Positions 33,583 through 41,344 are shown, counted from the stretch's first letter. The stretch is 64,000 nucleotides of DNA from Ancylobacter sp. IITR112 (GCF_041415945.1 NZ_JBGCUS010000001.1:558001-622000), one strand, 5' to 3'. A program made the numbers and translations. Notes: generated from the letters alone by a model not told the origin.

Positions 33583-34743
33583 ATGAAGCTCTTTCCCTTC
33601 TCGCTGCGTCGCCGCCTCGCGCCGCCGGAGACCAAGGCCTCGCGCACCCAGGCGCTGGTGGCGCTGCTTTCCGGCCATCGGCCGCAATGGACGCCGCGCG
33701 ATTATGGCGCGCTCGCCCGCGAGGGCTATCAGCGCAACGCCATCGCCTATCGCTGCGTGCGGCTGATCGCGCAGGGGGTGGGCGAATTGCGCCCGCTGCT
33801 GAGCGAGGACGGGCGCGAGAGCGCGAGCCATCCGCTGCTCGACCTGCTGGCGCAGCCGAATGCCCGCCTTGCCGGGGCGGGGCTGATGGAAGCGCTCGCC
33901 GCGCATCTGCTGCTGGCCGGCAATGCCTATGTCGAGGCGGTGAGCCTCGGCGGCGCGCCGCGCGAACTGCATGTGCTGCGCCCGGACCGGATGCGCGTGG
34001 TGCCCGGCGCCGATGGCTGGGCGCTGGCCTATGACTACACGGCGGGCGGGCGCTCCGTGCGCTTCGTGCAGGAAGGGGTGCCGCCGCCGATCCTGCATGT
34101 GGCGCTGTTCAACCCGCTCGACGACCATTATGGCGCCCCGCCGCTGGAGGCGGCGCAGATGGCGCTCGACCTGCACAACGCCGCCGGCGCCTGGAACAAG
34201 GCCCTGCTCGACAATGCCGCGCGCCCCTCCGGCGCGCTGATCTATGGCGGGGCGGGCAACCTCTCCGACGAGCAGTTCGACCGGCTGAAGGAGGAGCTGG
34301 AGGCGAATTTCGCCGGCAGCGCCAATGCCGGGCGGCCGCTGCTGCTGGAGGGCGGGCTCGACTGGCGCCCGCTCTCGCTCTCGCCGCATGACATGGATTT
34401 TCTTGAGGCGAAGAACGCCGCCGCGCGCGAGATCGCGCTGGCCTTCGGCGTGCCGCCCATGCTGCTCGGCATCCCCGGCGATGCCACCTATGCCAATTAC
34501 GCCGAAGCGAGCCGCGTGCTGTGGCGCCAGACCATTCTTCCGCTCGGCCGCCGTCTGCTGCATGAGCTGAGCCTCTGGCTCGCCCCCGCCTATGGGCCGG
34601 GCCGGCTGGTGCTGGAGCCGGACCTCGACGCAATCGAGGTGCTGCATGGCGAACGCGAGGCGCTGTGGCGCCGGGTGAACGAGGCGACCTTCCTCACCGA
34701 CGACGAAAAGCGCCAGGCCGTGGGCTATGGGGTGCGGGGGTAG
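33583..34743 (+). CDS. GTA portal protein, HK97 family (gp3)
   Basis: Portal ring subunit at one capsid vertex, 386 residues. Typical HK97 portal segments: YGALAREGYQRNAIAYRCVR, HPLLDLLAQPN, LLLAGNAYVEAV, and AFGVPPMLLGIPGDATYANY near the C-terminus. The start at 33583 has GGAG 7 bases upstream; a GTG at 33535 in the same frame is less likely. 60 bases after the terminase. Confidence 0.95.
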   Translation: MKLFPFSLRRRLAPPETKASRTQALVALLSGHRPQWTPRDYGALAREGYQRNAIAYRCVRLIAQGVGELRPLLSEDGRESASHPLLDLLAQPNARLAGAGLMEALAAHLLLAGNAYVEAVSLGGAPRELHVLRPDRMRVVPGADGWALAYDYTAGGRSVRFVQEGVPPPILHVALFNPLDDHYGAPPLEAAQMALDLHNAAGAWNKALLDNAARPSGALIYGGAGNLSDEQFDRLKEELEANFAGSANAGRPLLLEGGLDWRPLSLSPHDMDFLEAKNAAAREIALAFGVPPMLLGIPGDATYANYAEASRVLWRQTILPLGRRLLHELSLWLAPAYGPGRLVLEPDLDAIEVLHGEREALWRRVNEATFLTDDEKRQAVGYGVRG

Positions 34744-34795
34744 GGGCCTCCGCGCTACCGGGCCGGCCGATGGCCGGCACCTCACATCGCCACCG

Positions 34796-34899
34796 CGTCA
34801 TCCCGGATGCCGCAGGGCGGCGATCCGGGATCGGGGGCTGCCGGGTGCGCCTGCCGTGGCGCGATCCCGGCTCTGCGCTTCGCTTCGGCCGGGATGACG
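34796..34899. repeat. REP-like palindromic element type B1
   Basis: Starts CGTCATCCCGG and ends CCGGGATGACG, with internal GATCCGGGATC and GCGATCCCGGCTCTGCG. It sits between the portal gene and the small membrane protein gene. Related copies are at 36201-36290, 53029-53113 and 57659-57762. Confidence 0.8.
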
Positions 34900-34953
34900 A
34901 CCTTGGGGGTCGCAATAACGACCAGCGCCGCAAACGGGCCGAGGAGGCAACCC

Positions 34954-35142
34954 ATGCAGCCGCTCATGACAGCCTTTGCTGACAAAGCCGACATCGCCCA
35001 TCTCGCTTTGCTGATGTGGGCGCTGGGGGCCTCCGCGCTGGCCGGGCTCGCGCTGCGCGAATTGGGCCGCGCGGTGCGGCGCTTCGATGATTTCGTGCGC
35101 GAGATCGCGCGCTTCAACGCCCTGTTCGGAGACGAGACATGA
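34954..35142 (+). CDS. GTA small membrane protein (gp3.5-like)
   Basis: A 62-residue protein with one membrane segment (about 14-32; ALLMWALGASALAGLALREL) and an amphipathic C-terminus (RRFDDFVREIARFNALFG). GGAGG lies just upstream. A small gene in this position, between portal and protease, is usual in RcGTA-type clusters. Its stop overlaps the next start (ATGA at 35139-35142). Confidence 0.8.
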   Translation: MQPLMTAFADKADIAHLALLMWALGASALAGLALRELGRAVRRFDDFVREIARFNALFGDET

Positions 35143-35321
35143 GTTCGACCCCGCGCATCCGGGCCTTCCTGCCCGGCCGCTTCACCGGGCTTTCCCCGCT
35201 TCTGCCGGCGCCGGACCGGGCCGGGCAGGCGCCGCAGGTGTTTCGCCAGTTCGGCCGCACGCTCGGCCGGCTGGAACGCACGGCCGCGACCCGCCGGCCG
35301 GGCACGGGGGTGGGGGCATGA
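35139..35321 (+). CDS. 60-residue GTA-operon protein of unknown function
   Basis: Basic, Pro/Arg-rich 60-residue frame (RIRAFLPGRFTGLSPLLPAP). It overlaps both neighbours by four bases (ATGA at 35139-35142 and 35318-35321), the pattern of translationally coupled genes, which argues that it is translated. No family recognised. It may serve mainly to couple translation into the protease gene. Confidence 0.6.
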   Translation: MSSTPRIRAFLPGRFTGLSPLLPAPDRAGQAPQVFRQFGRTLGRLERTAATRRPGTGVGA

Positions 35322-35899
35322 GCCTCGACGCGCGCTCCTTCCCCCCGCGCGAGACCAAGGCCGGGGCCGCGCCCTTTGCCGGCGCGCTCGCCAGCATCGC
35401 GCCCGATGGCCGCTTCGAGGGCTATGCGGCGCTGTTCGGCCGGGTCGATCTCGGCCGCGACCTGATCCTGCCCGGCGCCTTCGCCCATTCGCTGGCCGAA
35501 CGCGGCGCCGGCGGCGTGCGGCTGCTGTTCCAACACGATCCGGCCGAGCCGATCGGCACCTGGATCCGGCTCGCGGAGGATTCGGTCGGGCTCTATGTGC
35601 AGGGCCAGCTCACCCTCGATGTCGCCCGCGCCCGCGAGGTGCTGGCGCTGATGCGCGCCGGGGCCATTGACGGGCTCTCCATCGGCTTTCGTGCGGTGGA
35701 GGGCCGCACCGATCCGCGCACGCGGGTGCGACGGCTCTCGCGCATCGACCTGTGGGAGGTGTCGGTCGTCACCTTTCCCATGCAGCCGGATGCCCGCATC
35801 GCGGCGGTGAAGCGGGCGGGCGATCATTTGGCGGGCGCGATCCGCCGTGGCGCCCGCCGCCTGCGCGCCTTGCCCGGGCTGCGGCCGGTTTTGGGGTAG
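35318..35899 (+). CDS. GTA prohead protease, HK97 family (gp4)
   Basis: Serine protease that trims capsid protein during head maturation, peptidase family U35, 193 residues. Family motifs: FEGYAALFGRVDLGRDLILPGAF, catalytic His in LLFQHDPAEPIGTW, catalytic Ser in IDGLSIGFRAV, and SRIDLWEVSVVTFPMQPDA. The start overlaps the preceding stop by four bases. Confidence 0.95.
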   Translation: MSLDARSFPPRETKAGAAPFAGALASIAPDGRFEGYAALFGRVDLGRDLILPGAFAHSLAERGAGGVRLLFQHDPAEPIGTWIRLAEDSVGLYVQGQLTLDVARAREVLALMRAGAIDGLSIGFRAVEGRTDPRTRVRRLSRIDLWEVSVVTFPMQPDARIAAVKRAGDHLAGAIRRGARRLRALPGLRPVLG

Positions 35900-35910
35900 C
35901 GGCCTGCGTG

Positions 35911-36009
35911 CTTCGAGGCCGGCCTGCGGCCGGCACCTCAGCATGACGAGGCTTCTGCATCACGAGTGCCGTCATCCTGAGGTGCGAGCGAAGCGAGCCT
36001 CGAAGGATG
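35911..36009. repeat. REP-like palindromic element type C
   Basis: Left arm GCTTCGAGGC...CCTCAGCATGACG and right arm CGTCATCCTGAGGTGCGAG...GCCTCGAAGG. The CGTCATCCTGAGG-type repeat is common in Hyphomicrobiales genomes. It starts 12 bases after the prohead protease gene. Confidence 0.8.
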
Positions 36010-36029
36010 GTTTGCGCGCGCGATGCCTC

Positions 36030-36119
36030 CCCTCATGGCCGGGCTTGACCCGGCCACCCAGACTTCTGGCCGGCCGCTGCAGGAAAGGCTGGGTCCCCGG
36101 GTCAAGCCCGGGGATGAGG
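36030..36119. repeat. REP-like palindromic element type A4
   Basis: Same structure as the units at 30867-31361: GGCCGGGCTTGACCCGGCC arm and CCCCGGGTCAAGCCCGGGG arm. One of three palindromes filling the 420-base gap between protease and capsid genes. Confidence 0.88.
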
Positions 36120-36200
36120 AAGGCGGAGGGGCCCCCCGGATCGGCGCCGCGCGGCGCGCGGCTTGTCCGGGGCACCGTTTCCCCGCGGCGCCCCCGCCGC

Positions 36201-36290
36201 CGTCACCCGGACGGTCCGCAGGACCGATCCGGGATCGCAACGTCATTTCACGATCCCGGCTCTCCGGCTGCGCCTGCGGCCGGGATGACG
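36201..36290. repeat. REP-like palindromic element type B2
   Basis: CGTCACCCGGACGG at the left and CCGGGATGACG at the right, with internal GATCCGGGATCG. It ends 29 bases before the capsid start codon, so it forms most of the capsid gene leader. Confidence 0.78.
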
Positions 36291-36319
36291 GCGCTCTTCT
36301 TGTAAAGGATACGAGCCAC

Positions 36320-37564
36320 ATGGAACCCAGCATGCCCGCACCCGAATGCAAGTCCGCCGGCCCGGAAGTCTCCGCCGCCTTCGAGGAATTCATGAGCGCC
36401 TTCGAGGCGTTCAAGGACGCCAATGACCAGCGGCTCGGCGCGCTGGAACGGCGCGGCGGCGATGTCGTCGCCGATGACAAGGTGGCGCGCATCAATGCCG
36501 CGCTGGACGCGCAGAAGGCGCTGATCGACGAACTGGTGCTGAAAGCCCGCCGGCCGGCGCTCGGCGGCGGCGATCCCGTCAGCGACCTCGCCGCGCGCGA
36601 GCACAAGGCGGCGTTCGACGCCTATGTCCGCACCGGCGAAGCGGCGGGGCTGAAGCGGCTGGAGGCGAAGGCGCTTTCCGCCGGCGTCGGCGCGGATGGT
36701 GGCTACACCGTGCCCACCGAGACCGAGCGCGAGATCGGCAAGCGGCTTGCCGCGCTGTCGCCGATCCGCGCGCTGGCCGATGTGCGGGTGATTTCCGCCG
36801 GCACCTACAAGAAGCCGTTCATGACCTCCGGCCCGGCGGTGGGCTGGGTGGCGGAAACCGGCGCGCGCGGCCAGACCGCCAGCCCGGTGCTTGATGAGAT
36901 CGCCTTCCCGGCGATGGAACTCTATGCCATGCCGGCGGCGACGCAGACGCTGCTCGACGATTCGGCGGTGAATATCGACGAATGGCTCGCCATCGAGGTG
37001 GAAGCCGCCTTCGCCAGCCAGGAAGGCACGGCGTTCGTCACCGGCGACGGGGTGGGCAAGCCGAAGGGCTTTCTCGCCTATGACACGGTGGCGGACAGCG
37101 CCTGGGCGTGGGGCAAGCTCGGCTTCCTCGCCACCGGCGCGGCGGGCGATTTCCCCGCCGCCAGCCCCTCCGACCCGCTGGTCGACCTCGTCTATGCCGT
37201 GAAAGCCGGCTACCGGCAGAATGGCAGCTTCCTGATGAGCCGGCGCACGCAGGGCGCGGTGCGCAAGCTGAAGGACGAGAACGGCCAGTATCTGTGGGCG
37301 CCGCCCAGCGCGCCGGGCACGCCGCCGAGCCTGATGGGCTTTCCCGTGCACGAGGCGGAGGAGATGCCGGGCATCGGCGCGAACAGCCTCTCCATCGCCT
37401 TCGGCGATTTCCGCCGCGGCTATCTCGTGGTCGACCGCGCCGGGGTGCGGGTGCTGCGCGATCCCTATTCCGCCAAGCCCTATGTGCTGTTCTACACCAC
37501 CAAGCGCGTCGGCGGTGGGGTGCAGGATTTCGACGCCATCAAGCTGCTGAAATTCGCCGCCTGA
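36320..37564 (+). CDS. GTA major capsid protein, HK97 family (gp5)
   Basis: Main head shell protein, 414 residues. An N-terminal helical delta domain (about 10-80; VSAAFEEFMSAFEAFKDAND) is removed by the protease. The HK97-fold core follows, with GGYTVPTETEREIGKRLAAL, FPAMELYAMPAATQTLLDDS, and the C-terminal DRAGVRVLRDPYSAKPYVLF. An AAGGAT ribosome site lies about 10 bases before the ATG at 36320. The delta domain and protease together show that maturation chemistry is retained. Confidence 0.95.
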   Translation: MEPSMPAPECKSAGPEVSAAFEEFMSAFEAFKDANDQRLGALERRGGDVVADDKVARINAALDAQKALIDELVLKARRPALGGGDPVSDLAAREHKAAFDAYVRTGEAAGLKRLEAKALSAGVGADGGYTVPTETEREIGKRLAALSPIRALADVRVISAGTYKKPFMTSGPAVGWVAETGARGQTASPVLDEIAFPAMELYAMPAATQTLLDDSAVNIDEWLAIEVEAAFASQEGTAFVTGDGVGKPKGFLAYDTVADSAWAWGKLGFLATGAAGDFPAASPSDPLVDLVYAVKAGYRQNGSFLMSRRTQGAVRKLKDENGQYLWAPPSAPGTPPSLMGFPVHEAEEMPGIGANSLSIAFGDFRRGYLVVDRAGVRVLRDPYSAKPYVLFYTTKRVGGGVQDFDAIKLLKFAA

Positions 37565-37567
37565 GCC

Positions 37568-37587
37568 GCGTCGCGTAAGCGCGACGC
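37568..37587. other. Hairpin after the capsid gene
   Basis: Perfect 8-bp stem GCGTCGCG/CGCGACGC with a TAAG loop, four bases after the capsid stop codon. It is followed on the plus strand by A residues, not T, so it is not a plus-strand terminator by the usual rule; it may protect the transcript 3' end. Confidence 0.6.
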
Positions 37588-37617
37588 AAAAAAGGGGCGC
37601 CCGGTGAGGGGCGCCCC
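37588..37617 (-). terminator. Intrinsic terminator of the DUF680 gene
   Basis: On the minus strand, an 8-bp stem (37594-37601 with 37610-37617) is followed by six T residues (37588-37593). It ends the inverted DUF680/protease block that interrupts the GTA cluster. Confidence 0.85.
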
Positions 37618-37664
37618 AGAAAGACGGTCAGGTCTCGAACAGAGTCAGATCGTGCAGTGCCGGC

Positions 37665-37892
37665 TCACTTGGTCGAGCGGGCATTCGCCTCGACGGCCTG
37701 GTTGATATAGGCGTCGGAAACGGTCGGGGTGGTCAGGGTGGCGTTGCGCCCTTCCACGACCGGCTGCGCGGTCTGGCTCTGCACCTGCGGGGCCGGGTGG
37801 GTGCCGTAAATGGTGGCGTCACGGCCGGCGGCCTGGGCGCCCGCGGCGCCGAGGGTGGCGAAGGCAACAGCGGCGATGAGGATCTTGTTCAT
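37665..37892 (-). CDS. DUF680 family small exported protein
   Basis: A 75-residue protein with a signal peptide (KILIAAVAFATLGAAGAQA) and a short mature part (RDATIYGTHPAPQVQSQTAQ). DUF680 proteins are small exported proteins of Hyphomicrobiales with unknown function. It is a tandem paralogue of the next gene, about 70% identical by eye. On the strand opposite to the GTA genes. Confidence 0.88.
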   Translation of the reverse strand: MNKILIAAVAFATLGAAGAQAAGRDATIYGTHPAPQVQSQTAQPVVEGRNATLTTPTVSDAYINQAVEANARSTK

Positions 37893-37907
37893 GGTCGATA
37901 CTCCGTG

Positions 37908-37945
37908 AAAAATGGCCGGCGCGCGCTCTCACGGGGGCGCCGGCC
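37908..37945 (-). terminator. Intrinsic terminator of the second DUF680 gene
   Basis: On the minus strand GGCCGGCGC (37937-37945 complement) pairs with 37914-37922, followed by ATTTTT (37908-37913). It lies between the two DUF680 paralogues, which are therefore probably separate transcripts. Confidence 0.75.
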
Positions 37946-37964
37946 GAGGGGGATTGGGCGGGGA

Positions 37965-38192
37965 TCAGTTGGTCGAGCGGGCGTTGGCTTCGACCGTGCG
38001 CTGGATATAGGCGTCGGAGACGGCAGGCGCCGCGACGGCGGCGTTGCGGCCTTCGACGACCTTGTTCTGCGCCTGGCTCTGAACCTGCGGCGCCGGATGG
38101 GTGCCATACACGGTGCTGTCGCGGCCGGCGGCCTGGGCGCCGACGGAGCCGAGCGTGGCGAGGGCGACAGCGGCGATGAGGAGCTTGTTCAT
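37965..38192 (-). CDS. DUF680 family small exported protein, paralogue
   Basis: A 75-residue protein with signal peptide KLLIAAVALATLGSVGAQA and mature RDSTVYGTHPAPQVQSQAQN; nearly collinear with its neighbour, so the pair arose by tandem duplication. The start at 38192 gives the family N-terminus MNKLLIA; a start at 38267 would put 25 unrelated residues before the signal. A 16-bp dyad lies upstream at 38303-38318. Confidence 0.88.
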   Translation of the reverse strand: MNKLLIAAVALATLGSVGAQAAGRDSTVYGTHPAPQVQSQAQNKVVEGRNAAVAAPAVSDAYIQRTVEANARSTN

Positions 38193-38302
38193 TTTCGTCT
38201 TCTCCGAAGAGTGGGTGGGCGGCATGTTTCGGCCGCGCCGTTCATGAGGAGAAGCTAGTTCCGGCATCGGCGCATGGCCAGTTGCGATTAAGCGCCGTCA
38301 GG

Positions 38303-38318
38303 ATTGCGTTTACGCAAT
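38303..38318. promoter_or_regulatory. Palindrome upstream of the DUF680 genes
   Basis: ATTGCGT-TT-ACGCAAT, a perfect dyad of 7-bp arms in the 207-base gap between the DUF680 gene and the trypsin-like protease gene. It is a candidate operator for the minus-strand DUF680 transcript. The gap is AT-richer than its surroundings. Confidence 0.55.
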
Positions 38319-38399
38319 AACAACTGCGTGTTTGGCTCTGGCGGCGCAGCGTCGCGGCACCTATGGCGCAGTCGATAAGATCGCGTACGATTCGAATGC

Positions 38400-39119
38400 C
38401 TAACGCGTCAGCCCGCGCAACGTGGCGTCGATCCAGGCGCGCTGCGGGCCGATCAGCGTCGCGCCGGTGACGCCGCCGCAGCCGCGCGCGCCGCCCGCCG
38501 CCGTCGACCAGCCGATGATGCCGGCGACGACGCCGTCGATCAGCACCGGCCCGCCGCTGTCGCCGGTGCAGCCGCCCTTGGCGGCGCCGTCGGACAGCCG
38601 GACCATGATGCCGCCCGTGGTGCCGATGCTGGGGAGAGTCACCGCGCGCAGCGTGCCGGCGCTCTTGCCGTCGCCGTCCTTGGTCACGCCATAGCCGGCG
38701 ACGGTGAAGGCGGTGCGCTTGGGCGGCAGCGCCACCTGGTCGCTGAGCGCGGCCGGGCGGAAGCTGGCGGGAAGCGTCTCGCTGAGCCGCACCAGAGCGA
38801 GGTCCGGCGTCGGGCGGCGCGTCTCGAACGAGTTCGGATCGAAGGACGGGTGCACCGCCTTGCGGTCGATCGGGATGAGGCGCGGCGTGCCGGCCTCGAA
38901 CACCACCACCGCATAATCCGCCGCCGGCTCGACGCAATGGGCGGCGGTGAGCAGCACGTTTGGCCCCAGCACCACGCCGGTGCAGGTGGCGCCGCGCGTC
39001 GACACGATCATCGCCGTCTCCGCCGCCAGACCCGGCTCCGCCGGCCCGCCGCCGACAATGGCACGGGCGGGGCTGGCGAGGGCGAGGGCGATCAGGGCGG
39101 CGGGCAGCAGCAGGCGCAT
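38400..39119 (-). CDS. Trypsin-like serine protease, exported (S1 family)
   Basis: Exported endoprotease, 239 residues. Signal peptide LLLPAALIALALASPARA, then IVGGGPAEPG as the mature N-terminus. Catalytic His in LTAAHCVE, Asp in PDLALVRL and Ser in GCTGDSGGPVL; the flanking Cys fit trypsin-like disulfides. It is oriented against the GTA genes and separates capsid from connector genes. A host gene or a late addition to the cluster are both possible. Confidence 0.93.
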   Translation of the reverse strand: MRLLLPAALIALALASPARAIVGGGPAEPGLAAETAMIVSTRGATCTGVVLGPNVLLTAAHCVEPAADYAVVVFEAGTPRLIPIDRKAVHPSFDPNSFETRRPTPDLALVRLSETLPASFRPAALSDQVALPPKRTAFTVAGYGVTKDGDGKSAGTLRAVTLPSIGTTGGIMVRLSDGAAKGGCTGDSGGPVLIDGVVAGIIGWSTAAGGARGCGGVTGATLIGPQRAWIDATLRGLTR

Positions 39120-39203
39120 CGGCGGGTTCCGAACAGGGACGCGCCGTTGTGGCGGCGCCCGGCCGCAAGGTCAATCGCCGGAACTCATTCACAGAGAGGC
39201 ACC

Positions 39204-39770
39204 ATGCCCGCCATCCTTCTCGCCGGGCCCGCCGCCGAGCCGCTGACGCTCGCCGAGGCCAAGACCTATCTGCGCATCGACCACGGTGCCGAGGACGCGC
39301 TGATCGCCTCGCTGATCACCGCCGCGCGGGCGACCGTGGAGGCGCTGACACGGCGGATGCTGATCGACCAGAGCTGGCGCCTCGTGCGCGACGCCTGGCC
39401 CGCCAGCGGGGTGATCGCCGCGCCGGCCAACCCGCTGCGCGCGCTCACCGCCGCGCGGGTGATCGCCGCCGACGGCACCGAAACCGCCGTGCCGCTCGAT
39501 GCCTTCACGCTCGACACTGCCCGCCTGCCCGGCCTGATCCGCGTCGCGCGCGGGGCGGTGCCGGCGCCGGGGCGGGCTCTGGCGGGGATTGCCCTCGACA
39601 TCACCGCCGGACATGGGCCGAACGCGGACCATGTGCCCTCGCCGCTCATCGAGGCGGTGCGGGTGGTTCTTGCCCATTTCTACGAGCATCGCGATGTCGC
39701 GGGAGCCGGCGCGGCGTTTCCCGCCCGGCTGGACGCGCTGGTGGCGCCGTTCCGGGTGGCGCGGCTGTGA
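39204..39770 (+). CDS. GTA head-tail connector protein, gp6-like
   Basis: Connector below the portal, 188 residues, of the phage gp6/phiE125 gp8 family: PLTLAEAKTYLRIDHGAEDALI, then LITAARATVEALTRRMLIDQ, and ALDITAGHGPNADHVPSPLI with IEAVRVVLAHFYEHRD. GAGAGG lies before the ATG. GTA gene order resumes here after the inverted insertion. Confidence 0.93.
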   Translation: MPAILLAGPAAEPLTLAEAKTYLRIDHGAEDALIASLITAARATVEALTRRMLIDQSWRLVRDAWPASGVIAAPANPLRALTAARVIAADGTETAVPLDAFTLDTARLPGLIRVARGAVPAPGRALAGIALDITAGHGPNADHVPSPLIEAVRVVLAHFYEHRDVAGAGAAFPARLDALVAPFRVARL

Positions 39771-40087
39771 GCGGCATCGGGGCCCTGCGGCACCGTCTGG
39801 TGCATGAGACGCCGGTGGAGATGCCGGACGGCATGGGCGGCGTCACCCGCAGCTTCCTCGCCGTCGACAGCCTGTGGGCGGCGATCGCGACGCGCGGCGC
39901 GGCGGCGGAGATCGCCGACCGTCCCGGCGCCGTGCTCGCCCATAGCGTCACCGTGCGCGCGCCCGCCACGGTGCAGCCGGGCGACCGGCTGCGGCTCGGC
40001 GCCCGGCGCTTTCTCGTCGAGGCGGTGAGCGACCCGGACGGGCGCGGGCGCTTCCTTGTTTGCGACTGCCGGGAGGAGACGCCATGA
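39767..40087 (+). CDS. GTA head-tail adaptor (gp7-like)
   Basis: A 106-residue head closure protein: IGALRHRLVHETPVEMPDG, then TRSFLAVDSLWAAI and the C-terminal RLRLGARRFLVEAVSDPDGR. It starts with GTG at 39767, overlapping the connector stop by four bases (GTGA), and ends overlapping the next mini-gene (ATGA). Confidence 0.9.
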   Translation: MSGIGALRHRLVHETPVEMPDGMGGVTRSFLAVDSLWAAIATRGAAAEIADRPGAVLAHSVTVRAPATVQPGDRLRLGARRFLVEAVSDPDGRGRFLVCDCREETP

Positions 40088-40164
40088 AATTCGTAACCCG
40101 CCTGCGCGGGCTGGAGGCGCTGCGCCGCCGGCTGGCGCAACGCGCAACCGGGAGGCGGCGTTGA
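40084..40164 (+). CDS. 26-residue mini-gene, possible HK97 gp10 remnant
   Basis: MKFVTRLRGLEALRRRLAQR and six further residues, then stop. It overlaps the adaptor stop (ATGA, 40084-40087) and the tail-terminator start (TTGA, 40161-40164). The sequence resembles the N-terminus of HK97 gp10-type morphogenesis proteins, which normally have about 130 residues and occupy this position. It may be a truncated remnant kept for translational coupling; too short for certainty. Confidence 0.5.
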   Translation: MKFVTRLRGLEALRRRLAQRATGRRR

Positions 40165-40577
40165 GCACCGCGGCCGGTCCCGCCGTCGCGCTGCGCCGGG
40201 CGATCCACGCCGCGCTCACCACCGACGCCGCCCTGACCGCCGCGCTGGGCGCGGGGCGTATCCACGATGTGCCGCCCGCCAGCCCGGCCTTTCCCTATGT
40301 GACGCTGGGCGAGGCGCAGGTGACCGACTGGTCCACCGGCACCGAGGCCGGGGCGGAGCACCGGCTGACGCTGGCCTGCTGGTCGCGCGAGGGCGGGCAC
40401 GGCGAGGCGCATGCGCTGGCTCACCTCGTGCAGCAGGCGCTACACGACGCGCCGCTCGCTCTTGACGGGCACCGGCTGGTGAATCTGCGGTTCACCTCGG
40501 CGGACATCCGCCGCGAGCCCGGTGGGCGCAGCTATCGCGCGCTGCTGCGCTTCCGCGCCGTGACCGAGCCCGCGTGA
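40161..40577 (+). CDS. GTA tail terminator, DUF3168 family (gp8)
   Basis: Tail completion protein at the head-tail joint, 138 residues. DUF3168 pattern: ALRRAIHAALTTDAALTAAL, then IHDVPPASPAFPYVTLGEA, and a C-terminal RSYRALLRFRAVTEPA. I chose a TTG start at 40161 because GGGAGG lies 6 bases upstream and the codon overlaps the preceding stop; no ATG or GTG fits the family N-terminus. Confidence 0.88.
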   Translation: MSTAAGPAVALRRAIHAALTTDAALTAALGAGRIHDVPPASPAFPYVTLGEAQVTDWSTGTEAGAEHRLTLACWSREGGHGEAHALAHLVQQALHDAPLALDGHRLVNLRFTSADIRREPGGRSYRALLRFRAVTEPA

Positions 40578-40936
40578 CGGGCGCAGCCGGCAGCATTCGC
40601 GTGCAAATGATTCTGCCGACTCGGGAATTCGCGCCGGGTTGAATCGGAATGTGAGCAGGCGGGCGGCTGCGGCGCCTTCCCGGCCGCACCGGACGCGCGA
40701 AGCGGATTGTTGTTTTGGCAGACCCGCGAAGAAAACCGCGCAAGCGATTCAGGCGACTCAATAATCCGCCTGAAGTTGATTCAGAACATGAAGTCACTTG
40801 GCGGCGTTTGCGGAATCAAACTGCAAACCCGGCCAGATCAGCCGCCGCGCCTGGGTCGGAGCTGACTGTACTTCCCAAGGGTTAACCATCTCTGAATACC
40901 GCCGCAAGGCGGCTGAGGCAAGCAAGGGAGCGGCCG
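40578..40936. other. 359-base gap within the GTA cluster
   Basis: Between tail terminator and tail tube genes. No gene seen. It is less GC-rich than the flanking genes and contains a dyad TTCAGGCG/CGCCTGAA (40748-40755 and 40767-40774) with an 11-base spacer and no T run. It is not a REP element. It may hold an internal promoter or a regulatory RNA structure. Confidence 0.55.
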
Positions 40937-41344
40937 ATGGCGGCGCAAAAGGGCAAGGACCTGCTGTTGAAGATCCATGACGGCACCAGCTTCGCCACCG
41001 TGGCCGGGCTGCGCTCGCGGCAGATCGCCTTCAATGCCGAGGCGGTGGACGTGACCCATGCCGAGAGCGCCGGGCGCTGGCGCGAACTGCTCGCCGGGGC
41101 CGGGGTGAAGCGGGCCTCGGTTTCCGGCTCCGGCGTGTTCAAGGACGGCGCCTCCGACGCGCTGATCCGCCAGAGCTTCTTCGACGGCACCATCCGCAAC
41201 GCGCAGATCGTGGTGCCGGATTTCGGCACGCTGGCCGGGCCGTTCCAGATCACCAGCCTGGAATTCGCCGGCGAGCATGACCGCGAGGTGACATTCGACA
41301 TCGCGCTGGAAAGCGCGGGTGAGATCACCTTTGTCGCGCTGTGA
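40937..41344 (+). CDS. GTA major tail tube protein (gp9)
   Basis: Forms the tail tube, 135 residues, of the TP901-1 tail protein family: KGKDLLLKIHDGTSFATVAG, then VDVTHAESAGRWRELLAGAG and FQITSLEFAGEHDREVTFDI. A GGGAG-type site lies before the ATG. Confidence 0.95.
   Translation: MAAQKGKDLLLKIHDGTSFATVAGLRSRQIAFNAEAVDVTHAESAGRWRELLAGAGVKRASVSGSGVFKDGASDALIRQSFFDGTIRNAQIVVPDFGTLAGPFQITSLEFAGEHDREVTFDIALESAGEITFVAL

Noticed and set aside
31951..34785. Minus-strand open frame of 944 codons opposite terminase and portal genes
   Set aside because: Shadow of three recognised plus-strand genes; no domain, no ribosome site, low-complexity composition.
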